Counted from the stretch's first letter, positions 6,619-15,613 are shown. The stretch is 33,645 nucleotides of DNA from an uncultured Campylobacter sp. (GCF_938030685.1 NZ_CALHHX010000087.1:1-33645); one strand, 5' to 3'. Numbers and translations are program-made. Notes: a model not told the origin generated them from the sequence alone.

Positions 6619-7677
6619 CTAAAATTTCGATGAAATTTCGCGTATCAACTCAATCGCCTCTTTTGCGTCCGCACATACGAACTCAAAACGCGCCCGTAAC
6701 TCCGAGGCGCTGCCGTAGCCGCAGCTTACGCCCACGCTTCGCACCGCTGCCGACTTTGCCGCGATGGCGTCAAGCGACGTATCGCCGATCATAAAGATAT
6801 TTTGACTAACAGAAGACAGGATTTTGTTGCTGCAAATTTTGTCATAACAAGGAGTGGAATTTAGCTCATGTGCATCATAAATTTTACCGCCGCGCGCTCC
6901 GCTTTTATAGCTCTCGCCCTCGATGCCGATACCGTTCTTTTGGCTCTTATCACCAGCCTCATGTCTATCGCTCTTTACTTCGCTTAAATCTTTAAACGAA
7001 ATTCTATCAGAATTTTGACTCGCGATGCTGCTTAAATTTTGCTCGCAAACTTTGCTAGGATCAGGATCAAGCGCAGAAAGGCTCTTTAAATCAGGCACTG
7101 AAATTTCACTCAAAATTGCGCTCCTGCTAGCAGCGCTTGTATTTTCATCATCAGTCGCGTCGTGAGTTTTACCGCGAGCCGCATGCGGGCTTTGGCTAGC
7201 GGTCGCGCCGCAAATTCCTAAATTTTCGAGCGCCTTTAAGATCGGTTCGGCGCTTGGTTTGGGGTTTTGCACATCCTCTCGCCCGACGATGGTGCCAAAA
7301 AATTTCGCGATACCAAGATGACGTAATAAAATTTTAGAAAATTTCGACGTCTTGGTCGTCACGACGCCTAAATTTGCAAACTCGCTCGCCGTGCGAACCG
7401 CCTCGAACGCACTGCTTAGCAGAACGGTCTGATCCAAAAATATCTGCGCGTATCGCTGTTTGTAGGCGAGCACGAAATTCTGCACATCGCGCATCACACC
7501 TAGACGCTCAAACATTACCTCTAACGGATGCCCGATAAGCCTTTTAATCGCTTCGTCGCTAGGGTCTACGGCGCCCAAATGCGCAAATGCATAATGAAAA
7601 CCATCTAATATCGCGGGCGTGGAGTCTATGAGCGTGCCGTCCAGATCGAAAAGCAGTGTAATTTGGAATTTTGGCAT
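6619..7677 (-). CDS. HAD-family phosphatase (phosphoglycolate phosphatase-like) with a large low-complexity insertion
   Basis: All four HAD motifs are present: motif I DLDGTLID (nucleophile Asp about residue 11), motif II Thr in VVTTKTSK, motif III Lys in NPKPSAEP, and motif IV MIGDTSLDA. An alpha-helical cap lies between motifs I and II, as in Gph/PGP-type enzymes that dephosphorylate small metabolites. Relatives are about 210-220 residues; this one is 352. The excess is one insertion at about residues 156-290, between motifs III and IV, rich in Ser/Asp/Lys/Asn and dense in RAATTY at DNA level. No clear ribosome site precedes the ATG. It follows cadF, as Cj1477c follows cadF in C. jejuni. 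The substrate is unknown. Confidence 0.88.
   Translation of the reverse strand: MPKFQITLLFDLDGTLIDSTPAILDGFHYAFAHLGAVDPSDEAIKRLIGHPLEVMFERLGVMRDVQNFVLAYKQRYAQIFLDQTVLLSSAFEAVRTASEFANLGVVTTKTSKFSKILLRHLGIAKFFGTIVGREDVQNPKPSAEPILKALENLGICGATASQSPHAARGKTHDATDDENTSAASRSAILSEISVPDLKSLSALDPDPSKVCEQNLSSIASQNSDRISFKDLSEVKSDRHEAGDKSQKNGIGIEGESYKSGARGGKIYDAHELNSTPCYDKICSNKILSSVSQNIFMIGDTSLDAIAAKSAAVRSVGVSCGYGSASELRARFEFVCADAKEAIELIREISSKF
6830..7220. repeat. RAATTY-dense insertion within the HAD hydrolase gene
   Basis: About nine RAATTY copies lie in 390 bp, coinciding with the Ser/Asp-rich segment that interrupts the HAD core between motif III and motif IV. The flanking core-encoding DNA has fewer copies. 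Confidence 0.6.
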
Positions 7678-7698
7678 TTTAAAATTTAGTTTGGATAT

Positions 7699-7725
7699 AA
7701 AAAAAGCGGAGCCGAAGCTCCGCTT
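7699..7725 (-). terminator. Rho-independent terminator of cadF
   Basis: A 9-bp stem (AAGCGGAGC/GCTCCGCTT) closes a UUCG tetraloop on the minus strand and is followed by a run of seven Ts. It begins 18 nt after the cadF stop. This is the best classical terminator in the window. Confidence 0.88.
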
Positions 7726-7743
7726 ATGTGGATCTAGAAAAGA

Positions 7744-8766
7744 TTATTTTCTGAATTTAGCATCAACGCGTCTATTTTGAGCGCGACCTGCTTTAGTAGC
7801 GTTTGTAGCGATAGGCTTAGTCTCACCGTATCCTACAGTGGTGATTCTGCTAGCATCTACGCCAAAGCTCTTAAGCGCACCTCCAACTGCAGCAGCTCTG
7901 CGCTCGGAAAGCTTTTGATTATATGCATTCGAACCGGTGCTATCGGTGTGACCCTCTAGGATTACTTTGTAATCAGGGTGAGCTACTAGCACGTCGCTTA
8001 CATTTTTGATCTGGTTCATAAACTCAGGAGAAATTTTTGAGCTATCTGTAGCAAAATTTACACCTAAATTTAATCTAATAACTTTCTCGCAGCCATATTC
8101 ATCAACAACTACGCCAGCAGGCGTACCTGGGCATCTATCGACATTATCGCATACGCCGTCGTTATCTGCGTCTTTGCAGCCTGTAGGAGCCGGAGCGGCA
8201 GCTGGAGCTGCGTCAGCATATCTCTTGCCAAAATCAACTGCAAAGCCTAGAGTATAGAACAATACGTGGTTGCCGTCGTCAAATCTGATAGCATCGCGTG
8301 CTTCAAGTTTTGTAGCAAAGTTGTCGGTAATGTAGTATTTTAGACCCAAGCCGTATTGACCGAAGCCGCTATCTTGATCGCCATCGTTGTAAACGTCTTT
8401 AGTGTAATCCATATAGCCAAGACCTAGCAAGCCGTATAGTTTGAAATTATCGGTGAAATTTACCAAGTCTTTTACAACATTGATGTGATAGTATTTAGCG
8501 TCAGGCTTATCGTTGCCTACTCTATGAGCTAAATCCTCTACGCCGATATTGCGAGAGTAATCAAAACCAACCTCTACTTGATCGATAAACGAATCTTGTA
8601 GATTTTTGGCAAGACGTAGACCGAACATAAAATTCGAATCTAAATCCATATTTCCCTCATGAGTCATTCCACCGATAGTAGGGGTAATCTCCCAGTGATA
8701 ATCAGCATCGCTAGCGAGCAACGCACTAGATGCACATAAGCTTAATGCAAGTAGAACTTTCTTCAT
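7744..8766 (-). CDS. cadF: OmpA-family outer membrane protein, CadF-type
   Basis: The 340-residue protein has a signal peptide (MKKVLLALSLCASSALLA). An eight-stranded beta-barrel region with EITPTIGGMTHEGNMDLD, KLYGLLGLGYMDY and GFGQYGLGLKYY covers about residues 25-190. A thrombospondin-3-like calcium repeat follows (DADNDGVCDNVDRCPGTP). The C-terminal OmpA peptidoglycan-binding domain contains LEGHTDSTGSNAYNQKLSERR and NRRVDAKF. Barrel sequence and location (rplM-rpsI-cadF-HAD) match C. jejuni CadF, the fibronectin-binding adhesin. The FRLS fibronectin-binding tetrapeptide is replaced by YYIT at the aligned position, so host binding should not be assumed. I chose the ATG at 8766, 6 nt behind AAAGGA; the ATG at 8781 overlaps that site. 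Confidence 0.9.
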   Translation of the reverse strand: MKKVLLALSLCASSALLASDADYHWEITPTIGGMTHEGNMDLDSNFMFGLRLAKNLQDSFIDQVEVGFDYSRNIGVEDLAHRVGNDKPDAKYYHINVVKDLVNFTDNFKLYGLLGLGYMDYTKDVYNDGDQDSGFGQYGLGLKYYITDNFATKLEARDAIRFDDGNHVLFYTLGFAVDFGKRYADAAPAAAPAPTGCKDADNDGVCDNVDRCPGTPAGVVVDEYGCEKVIRLNLGVNFATDSSKISPEFMNQIKNVSDVLVAHPDYKVILEGHTDSTGSNAYNQKLSERRAAAVGGALKSFGVDASRITTVGYGETKPIATNATKAGRAQNRRVDAKFRK

Positions 8767-8822
8767 TAAACATCCTTTCAAATAAAGTTATAATTCGATA
8801 TTACCATAAAATTTTTAAAGAA

Positions 8823-8860
8823 TTTACAAATTTGCGACAATTTCGCCACAAATTTGTAAA
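8823..8860 (-). repeat. 12-bp inverted repeat between rpsI and cadF
   Basis: TTTACAAATTTG and CAAATTTGTAAA form perfect 12-bp arms with a 14-nt spacer, starting 6 nt after the rpsI stop and ending 57 nt before the cadF ATG. Each arm carries AAATTT. It could end the rplM-rpsI transcript or act as an operator in the cadF promoter region. Confidence 0.6.
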
Positions 8861-8865
8861 AAACA

Positions 8866-9255
8866 TTATCTCTTAGAGAACTGCGGGCTTCTGCGCGCTT
8901 TGCGGCGACCGAATTTCTTTCGCTCAACCACGCGGCTATCGCGAGTTAACAGACCTTTTGGCTTAAGAGCCGCTCTAAAATCTTTATCCATCGCGGCAAG
9001 CGCCTTTGAAATTCCGTGCTTTAGCGCATCCGCTTGAGCCGAATATCCGCCGCCCAAAGTCTGCGCGGTGATATCCATCGAGGTCTCTTGTTTAGTCGCT
9101 AAAAGCGGCTGAACGACCCTTAGTTTGATCGCTTCGTGACCGCCTAGCCAGGTGTTTAGATCCATACCGTTTACTACGATCTTGCCGCTTCCAGGTTTTA
9201 CCCAAACCTTAGCTACGGCAGTTTTTCTCTTTCCGGTTGCATAAATTGTCGCCAT
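8866..9255 (-). CDS. rpsI: 30S ribosomal protein S9
   Basis: This 129-residue S9 runs from MATIYATGKRKTAVAKVWV to the invariant C-terminal SPQFSKR tail, which reaches the P-site tRNA anticodon loop. GGGYSAQADALKHGISKAL in the centre is a family hallmark. It starts 2 nt after rplM, so the two are co-translated, in the standard L13-S9 order. Confidence 0.98.
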   Translation of the reverse strand: MATIYATGKRKTAVAKVWVKPGSGKIVVNGMDLNTWLGGHEAIKLRVVQPLLATKQETSMDITAQTLGGGYSAQADALKHGISKALAAMDKDFRAALKPKGLLTRDSRVVERKKFGRRKARRSPQFSKR

Positions 9256-9257
9256 GA

Positions 9258-9683
9258 TTATTTTCCTTTTTTAGTTGTTTGCGCAGTATGAGGATGCTCA
9301 CCGCCTTCATATACGAATAGCTTTTTGATCATCGCCTTGCCAAGCTTCGTCTTAGGAAGCATGCCGCGAACCGCAAGTCTGTAGAGCTTTGCGGGATTGT
9401 TTTTAAGCAGGTCTTGAAATTTTACGCTCTTTACGCTTCCGAAATAGCCCGAGTAGCTGTGATAAAGTTTGTCGTCGCCTTTGTTATTGCCGGTAAATAC
9501 GGCTTTTGAAGCGTTGATGATAACGACGTAGTCTCCGCAATCTACGTTTGGAGTATAGCTTGGTTTGTGTTTGCCGCGTAGCAATACGGCGACTTCGGTA
9601 AGCATTCTACCGAATCTTTTGTCGGTCGCGTCAATAACGACCCAGTCGCGCTTAACTTCGCTAGGCTTTGTAATTTCTGTCAT
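9258..9683 (-). CDS. rplM: 50S ribosomal protein L13
   Basis: This 141-residue L13 contains RDWVVIDATDKRFGR, LRGKHKPSYTPNVDCGDYV and AVRGMLPKTKLGKAM, all diagnostic. L13 is an early-assembly 23S rRNA-binding protein. It leads the L13-S9 unit and has a good -10 box about 30 nt upstream with a palindrome behind it. Confidence 0.98.
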   Translation of the reverse strand: MTEITKPSEVKRDWVVIDATDKRFGRMLTEVAVLLRGKHKPSYTPNVDCGDYVVIINASKAVFTGNNKGDDKLYHSYSGYFGSVKSVKFQDLLKNNPAKLYRLAVRGMLPKTKLGKAMIKKLFVYEGGEHPHTAQTTKKGK

Positions 9684-9713
9684 GGTTTCCGCCTTATTAA
9701 AATTTGAGTTGTG

Positions 9714-9719
9714 ATTATA
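9714..9719 (-). promoter_or_regulatory. -10 box for rplM-rpsI
   Basis: A perfect TATAAT on the minus strand lies 30 nt upstream of the rplM ATG. The upstream DNA is AT-rich with no obvious -35, as is usual in Campylobacter. Confidence 0.6.
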
Positions 9720-9736
9720 TAGAAATATCCTTACGT

Positions 9737-9755
9737 ATAGCTTAATTTAAGCTAT
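9737..9755. promoter_or_regulatory. Perfect palindrome at the -35 position of the rplM promoter
   Basis: ATAGCTTAA-T-TTAAGCTAT is a 9-bp perfect inverted repeat with a single central base. It starts 17 nt upstream of the -10 box, so it covers the -35 region. The geometry suits a dimeric regulator. No matching site was seen elsewhere in the window. Confidence 0.4.
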
Positions 9756-9798
9756 CTTTAATCTATCTGCGCTCAAATTTCATCTAAGCTTTAAAATT

Positions 9799-12717
9799 TT
9801 ATCCCTCCTCATTCACTTCGATCAGCTTAGCGCCCGCAGCTTCGAGAACCAGCACGAAGGCGCGCACCCGCGCATGCGGATAAAACTCGCGGATCACGCT
9901 TTTATACCGCGCCACTTGAGCTTTGTTTTGCGCGAGGTATTTTTCGGAGCTTTTATAGTCAAAAAGCAAAATTTCATCCTGCCCAAAGCATGCCAGATCC
10001 ACGCGCAAAAGCTCACCCTCCGCGCTTTTGATCGGCATCTCTTTATAAGCTTGAGCACCCTTTATCAGAGCTAAAAATTCCTCGTTTTTGCTTAGTCCTA
10101 GCGCCCGCGCCGCGATATTTTCAAAATCCGCATCATTTAAAAATTTAGCATAGCGACCTCTTGCCAGGCTTACTCCTCGCAAAATTTCATCCGCCGTAAA
10201 GCCTTCGCTCATCTCGAGCGCATAGTGCAGCGCCTCTCCGAAATATATCGCGCTTAGCGCCTCCGCTTCGCCGCCGCCTGCTTTTTCTTGCGCACTTTGA
10301 GGCTCGCCCGCTACAAGCGCGATCTTTTTGCGCGGCGGCTGCTCTTCTGATTTTACGGAGCTTGGGATTACGTAGCCGTATTGAAAATCCGGGATATCCA
10401 GCCACTTCACGACGCCCGCGCCCTTGGTCTTTTTGGCGTAAGGCGAAAAAAAGCTATAATTGTATTGATCTATTTTTGCCTCGGAGCGTTTTACGATGAT
10501 GAGCGAGCGTTCGGCGCGGGTAAATGCCACATAGAGCTTATTTATATCCTCTTCATGCGCAGAGCGATCGTTTTCATCCATTAATGCTGCAAATTCCGTA
10601 TCCAGGCTCTTTCTGCTCGCAAATTTATAAAAAATTCTCCACTTATGCGTGGCGAAATCATAGTCCGTCGCGAGCTTTGAGCTCTCGCCCCGGTCTTTTC
10701 CTCCGATGCGGTCGCAAACGATTACGTGCGGGAACTGAAGCCCCTTGGACTTATGCACGGTCATAATTTTAATGCCACTTTGTTCCTTGGCAAATACCTC
10801 CGTTTCGTCGTTTGCAAACAGATACTCGCTAAAACTATTAAATTTTGCCAGCGTCTCAAAAAACAGCAGCAGATCTGGATCGACAAAATTTAATTTCAGC
10901 GTGCTAGCGATAAATTCCGCCGTCTTTTGCGCGTTTTTATGCAGATCGACCGCTATCTTTTTAAGCCGCCTACCCAAAATCGCTTCGGCGTTTCGCAGAT
11001 AAATTTCATCGCCACCTACGCAAAATTTCGCGTATTGAATTACGGCATTTACCTGCTCGCTGCAACGCAGAGCCTTATTTGAGCCGCTGCAAACCTCGCA
11101 AAATTCCGATAGCATCTCTTTTAGCGCGCTTACGTGCTCGTTTTTCCAGCATAAAATCGCAATATCATCAGCTCTTACGCCGCACTCCTCAACAAGCCCG
11201 CGCGCTTGCTCCGCAGCCCCCTTTAGCACATCGTCGTATGAAAACGCTGCTACGTAGCCGTAATCGTCGCTTTGTACCTCAAATAGCGGCATTTGCGGAT
11301 GGGAAAGCGGATAGTCCTTGATTTTTTGCAGCACTGAAGCAGGCAGATCGCTATCTAGCTTATTTGCTGCGATTTGATCTTCATAAGACGCAAATTTATC
11401 GCGCAAGATCTCATTTACAAATTTTACGATAAGTTTTAAACTGCGATAATTGCGCGGCAGGCTCTGCGTTTTGATTTGACTAAACTGCTCGCGCAATATA
11501 TCAAAAATTTTTCTCTCCGCGCCGCGAAATTTATAGATGCTCTGTTTTTTATCGCCTACGTAAAAAAAGCTACCGCAGCGCTCTTCCACTCCTTTGCCAG
11601 CAAGCGCCTCAGAGATTAGCGGCAGCATAATTTCATACTGGCAAATGTCGGTATCTTGGAATTCGTCAATTAAAATATGCGTGATTTTAGAATCGAGCCT
11701 GAAATACAAAAGCTCGCGGTTGCCCTGTAACGCCTCTGCGCTTGGATTTAGCAGCGAGTGCACGGCCGCAGTGACATCACCGAACGTGAGTTTGCCGCTT
11801 TTGCGCTGCACCGATTTAAGCGCTTCGGCATAAATTTTAATTAGTCCTGCCAGCTTAACCGCATATGTCGCATCCATCCACGCTATTTCGCGAGCTACGG
11901 CGTCTTTTAGCCTTGCTAACTCGCCGTCAAGATACGAAATTTTTTTAAGCTGTGAGCGCGGATAATCGAAACTGCCGTTGGCAAGAGCCGAAAGAATGAA
12001 GCCCGAAGATAATTTTGACAAATCGCTAACAGGGCTTAGCCCATTTACGGCTCCCGCGCTTACGCCCGCATCTCTCGCCGCTTTTTGCAAGCGAGATAAA
12101 ATTTCATTTATCTCTGCTAGCGCGGAGCTTTGGGGAAGCGTGGGCGTATTTATGCTTATATCGCCCCTCCAAATGCTTTGCAAGCTATTTAAAAACTCAC
12201 CCTTTGTCATTCCTGAGTCGCTTACGTAGTCCACGACCTCTCTTAATAGCGCTTCGTTTTTACAAATCGCGCCTAAAAACGCCGCCTGCTGCACGCCTAG
12301 TATGCTTTCGTCGTTTTCAAAGCCTGGATCGATGCCGCTATTTAGCGCAAACGAGCGCAGAGCCTTTGCAAAAAACGCATCGAAGGTAAAGACGTTTAGA
12401 CTCTCGCTTAAAAATTTAGGCAGTAGGCGCTGCTGCGACGTCAAAACCTCATCCGCGCTTAGCCCCAAATCAGCGCAAATTTGCTCCAGCTCGGCGCTAG
12501 GCTTTAGCAAGCCATCCTGCAAAAGCAGCAAATTTTGAAATTTCTCCACGATGCGCGTTTTCATCTCAGCAGCAGCTTTTTTGGTAAAAGTAAGAGCTAA
12601 AATTTCATTGATCGGCTCGCGTTTTAGAACCAGCTCGATGAACCTGACTGCGAGATTGAAGGTCTTACCGCTGCCCGCGCTTGCTTCAAGCGCCAGATAA
12701 TTTTCAAATTTTGCCAT
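9799..12717 (-). CDS. addA: AddA-type (RecB-like) helicase/nuclease subunit
   Basis: The 972-residue protein is a UvrD/Rep superfamily 1A helicase with a C-terminal PD-(D/E)xK nuclease. Visible motifs: Walker A ASAGSGKTF near residue 12, motif Ia LALTFTKKAAAEM, motif II LIDEFQDTD, motif III VGDKKQSIYKFRGAE, motif V IMTVHKSKGLQF, motif VI LYVAFTRAERSL, then nuclease residues in GEALHYALE and DLACFG...LLFDYKSS. With AddB it resects double-strand breaks and loads RecA for recombinational repair. I chose the ATG at 12717, behind AAGGGG and overlapping addB by 14 nt; an upstream extension to 12804 lies wholly inside addB. Location matches C. jejuni. Confidence 0.95.
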   Translation of the reverse strand: MAKFENYLALEASAGSGKTFNLAVRFIELVLKREPINEILALTFTKKAAAEMKTRIVEKFQNLLLLQDGLLKPSAELEQICADLGLSADEVLTSQQRLLPKFLSESLNVFTFDAFFAKALRSFALNSGIDPGFENDESILGVQQAAFLGAICKNEALLREVVDYVSDSGMTKGEFLNSLQSIWRGDISINTPTLPQSSALAEINEILSRLQKAARDAGVSAGAVNGLSPVSDLSKLSSGFILSALANGSFDYPRSQLKKISYLDGELARLKDAVAREIAWMDATYAVKLAGLIKIYAEALKSVQRKSGKLTFGDVTAAVHSLLNPSAEALQGNRELLYFRLDSKITHILIDEFQDTDICQYEIMLPLISEALAGKGVEERCGSFFYVGDKKQSIYKFRGAERKIFDILREQFSQIKTQSLPRNYRSLKLIVKFVNEILRDKFASYEDQIAANKLDSDLPASVLQKIKDYPLSHPQMPLFEVQSDDYGYVAAFSYDDVLKGAAEQARGLVEECGVRADDIAILCWKNEHVSALKEMLSEFCEVCSGSNKALRCSEQVNAVIQYAKFCVGGDEIYLRNAEAILGRRLKKIAVDLHKNAQKTAEFIASTLKLNFVDPDLLLFFETLAKFNSFSEYLFANDETEVFAKEQSGIKIMTVHKSKGLQFPHVIVCDRIGGKDRGESSKLATDYDFATHKWRIFYKFASRKSLDTEFAALMDENDRSAHEEDINKLYVAFTRAERSLIIVKRSEAKIDQYNYSFFSPYAKKTKGAGVVKWLDIPDFQYGYVIPSSVKSEEQPPRKKIALVAGEPQSAQEKAGGGEAEALSAIYFGEALHYALEMSEGFTADEILRGVSLARGRYAKFLNDADFENIAARALGLSKNEEFLALIKGAQAYKEMPIKSAEGELLRVDLACFGQDEILLFDYKSSEKYLAQNKAQVARYKSVIREFYPHARVRAFVLVLEAAGAKLIEVNEEG

Positions 12718-15613
12718 CGATCTGCCCCTTGCAAATGATTTTATAATCGCAATATTCACAGCTTTGCACCGCCTCCGTGCGCGTAAAAGCGACCTCGCTC
12801 GCAAATTCCTTGCCGATAGAGCTTAGCGTCTCGCGTAGATTTTCTAAGCTAGGCGTTTTGTCGCCAGGAGCCGCAAACGCGCAATCTTTTAGCGACAGAT
12901 AGGCGCATTCGCATTCCTGGGCTAAAAGCGCGCGATAAAACGTAAGCTGGAATTTTTCCATATGCTTTTTAGCTGAACCGCGTTTGTAATCGATGATGAA
13001 CTTCCGCCCTGCCTTATCTTCGTCGATGCGGTCGATCCGCCCGCTCAGCCGCACTCCGTCAAGCTCGCCTTTTAGCGATACTTCACTACCACTAAAGCTC
13101 CAAATTTGCTCATGCCCTTCTAAAAGCCTAGCTAGCTTTTCTACCGATTTTAGCTCAAGCTCCGCATCAAAGCGCGCAATCCCTGCTTCTCGCGCAAGCT
13201 GCGAATAAATAGAGCGAAATTTTTCCATGCTAAATTTCATCCCCGCTCGCTCATATAAACGCTGAAAACTCGTATGTAAAATTTTACCTAAAAGCGCATT
13301 GTCCTCGCCAAATTTTAGCCCCTCCCTCAGCCCGAAAACGTAGCGGTAATAATACTTCCTCTTGCATTCTAAAAACGTATCCAGCCGCGAAAACGATAGC
13401 TCCTCGGCAAAAAAATCATGGCGAGCCACGGGATCTTCTTGTCCGTATAAGGCGGGCCTAAATTCCTCTCGCCCAAAAAGCCGCAAATAATCCTCCTGCG
13501 AAAATTCCGCGTCTTGTTGCACTTCAAAGCTTTTCAAAAACCGCGAAGGCAACTTCTCGACGCTTTGCAGATAGCAAATCGCGCTTTTTTTAGCGCCTCT
13601 TAGCAAGCCGTCGTAGTAAAATCTTTGTAAATTTTCGCGGTCTGCATGGCTGATGAGCCCTGCTCTAGCGCGCAAAGCAGAGTTTAAAAACATCTCTCCG
13701 CTACTGCGCTTTGGCACCAGATCATCGTTAAAATCGGGAATTATCACGCCATCAAATTGTAGCCCACGGCTCTCTAAAAGCCCCATTACCGTGACCTTTC
13801 CGCCACGAACATCATCAAGCTTGATACGCGAAATTTCTAACAAAAAAAGATCGATCAGATTGCCCAAGCTTAGGTTTTCGTCCTTAAATTTTCGAAGCAA
13901 AATTTTAATTAGATATAGCGGCTCTTTTAGTTTTTCTTGCAGCAGCGCGTCGCTAATTTTGGGCAAACAGACAAGCTTGATAATTAACGCCTCAAAATGC
14001 TCGAAGCTTACTTGCTTTGTAAAATCGCGTGCGAACTCGCCAAAAAGCGCCTCATCCACGTCCACACTCGCAAAAAACAGATCAAGCTCCTGTGGGTTTG
14101 GGCGCTGCGGATACTCATCTGCGCCCTCGCGTATTTTAGAGCGCCTAAAGCGATCGCGCCGCTCATGGCTTTTTGAATACCCATCTTCTTCCTCAAGCTC
14201 TATATGCTCCAGCTGCATAGAGTATCGTAGGCTCTCTTGCTGCTTTAAAAACTTTTGCTGTTTTACACAAGCTGAATAATCGCGCCGCTGCACACACTCC
14301 AAAGGCTCTTGTAACTCTGCAATATCTAGCGAAAGGCTTTGCTCCTCCGCGCTATCCGAGCGTTCCGCCGAAATTTCGCGCAGAATTTCAAAATTTTCCG
14401 TATTTTCAAACTCTCGCGCAGATATAAAATTTAAATCCGCTTTAGAATTTGAAAAAATTTCGCAATCCAGCACGGAATTTTGCTGTGCGAAATTTTGCGA
14501 TGCAGAATTCTCGGAAGCGAAATTACCTAGCGCTAAATTTTGCTGTACCGTGGAATCCTCCACATTCAAAAATCCTCCATCCGGACTTTTGAATGCGTGG
14601 TAATCTACGCCAAATTTCGGCGTGCGCGCTTCTTTTAAGCACTGCGAAATTTTCTCTAGCGTTACGTAAAATAGGCTATCTTTAAGCTTCTCTCCCATCG
14701 CAAAATTTAGCATGCGGTGCGAGCCGCGAGCCTTTGCGATGCGCTCGTCGTAAAGCCGCAGCGTGCCGGCAAAGCTCTCGTCGGGCAAAATTACCGCGAT
14801 GCGCTCCGGCGCGATGCCCGCGCGCACGAAGGATGAAATTTTTTCAAAAACATAGCTCGCCTGCAAGCTTCGCAACTCAAAGCCTCTACACACAACCGCT
14901 CCGCCCATGCTTAGCGGCTCTCGGCTTAAAATTTCACCCGTACTAAGATTTACGCGGTATGCAAAACCTGCGTCTAGACTTATGCCGCAAAGCTCCTCCA
15001 CCGCACGCACAGGCTTGGAATTTAAAGTCGTGACTCTAAAGCTCAATACGACCTCGCTCAGCTCCGCCGCGCGCTTAAAAACCTCGAACTCAAATGCGCT
15101 GGGATTGCCGTCGATGTTGATTTCTATCCGCTCAAATCCACGCAGATAGGATTCGTTTAGTTCATAAAGCGCGGGCAGCGTGATCTCGTCGTAAAATCCA
15201 TGCTCACGCAAAATCCTTGTATACGCCCCCGCTAGCTCTCGCAGAATTTCAAAATGCTCGGCATACCACGCATAGGTGTCGCTAAGATCGAGCGCATCGA
15301 TACTTATGCGCTCCGTCGCAAGCTCCTTGAAAAAACCAAAAAGATACTCGCGGTTGCGCATAAACTCGTAAAGCTCGCTAGGGAATTTAAGCCTCTCGCC
15401 TGCGCGCTTGCTCTCGCTCACCGCCTGCTTCATAAAAAGCGCGCGGTCTATCTCGCCGCAAGCGACAAGATCCGGCACAAAAAGCGCCTTTTCGTAGAAT
15501 TCCGCCAACGTAATCCTGGGCGCCAGCACGCCGCCGCTCTCGCTTTGCAGCGCCGCGCGTAGCGCACGCGAGCTAGTGTAGACAAAGAGATTTTTAGAGG
15601 GCAAATTTTTCAA
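12704..15613 (-). CDS. addB: AddB-type helicase-like/nuclease subunit with a low-complexity insertion
   Basis: The partner of AddA. The C-terminal nuclease domain has SFSRLDTFLECKRKYYYRY, LHTSFQRLYE and GRIDRIDEDKAGRKFIIDYK. Four cysteines, one in LECKRKY and three in SCEYCDYKIIC, form the Fe-S staple known in AddB. The N-terminal half is the degenerate helicase-like part. I chose TTG at 15613 because AAAGGA lies 6 nt upstream, giving 969 residues; an ATG at 15667 lacks a ribosome site. About residues 345-508 are a Glu/Ser/Asn/Gln-rich insertion with QQNLAL, SENSASQNF and similar units, dense in RAATTY, which explains the length excess over C. jejuni AddB. Confidence 0.93.
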   Translation of the reverse strand: MKNLPSKNLFVYTSSRALRAALQSESGGVLAPRITLAEFYEKALFVPDLVACGEIDRALFMKQAVSESKRAGERLKFPSELYEFMRNREYLFGFFKELATERISIDALDLSDTYAWYAEHFEILRELAGAYTRILREHGFYDEITLPALYELNESYLRGFERIEINIDGNPSAFEFEVFKRAAELSEVVLSFRVTTLNSKPVRAVEELCGISLDAGFAYRVNLSTGEILSREPLSMGGAVVCRGFELRSLQASYVFEKISSFVRAGIAPERIAVILPDESFAGTLRLYDERIAKARGSHRMLNFAMGEKLKDSLFYVTLEKISQCLKEARTPKFGVDYHAFKSPDGGFLNVEDSTVQQNLALGNFASENSASQNFAQQNSVLDCEIFSNSKADLNFISAREFENTENFEILREISAERSDSAEEQSLSLDIAELQEPLECVQRRDYSACVKQQKFLKQQESLRYSMQLEHIELEEEDGYSKSHERRDRFRRSKIREGADEYPQRPNPQELDLFFASVDVDEALFGEFARDFTKQVSFEHFEALIIKLVCLPKISDALLQEKLKEPLYLIKILLRKFKDENLSLGNLIDLFLLEISRIKLDDVRGGKVTVMGLLESRGLQFDGVIIPDFNDDLVPKRSSGEMFLNSALRARAGLISHADRENLQRFYYDGLLRGAKKSAICYLQSVEKLPSRFLKSFEVQQDAEFSQEDYLRLFGREEFRPALYGQEDPVARHDFFAEELSFSRLDTFLECKRKYYYRYVFGLREGLKFGEDNALLGKILHTSFQRLYERAGMKFSMEKFRSIYSQLAREAGIARFDAELELKSVEKLARLLEGHEQIWSFSGSEVSLKGELDGVRLSGRIDRIDEDKAGRKFIIDYKRGSAKKHMEKFQLTFYRALLAQECECAYLSLKDCAFAAPGDKTPSLENLRETLSSIGKEFASEVAFTRTEAVQSCEYCDYKIICKGQIDGKI
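14335..14560. repeat. RAATTY-dense insertion within addB
   Basis: About ten RAATTY copies lie in 225 bp, encoding Gln-Asn-Phe, Glu-Asn-Ser and Glu-Phe type units in the non-conserved middle of AddB. Confidence 0.6.

Noticed and set aside
13653..14279. 208-codon plus-strand frame inside addB
   Set aside because: Antisense shadow of addB; Ser/Arg-rich product typical of antisense frames in this codon usage.
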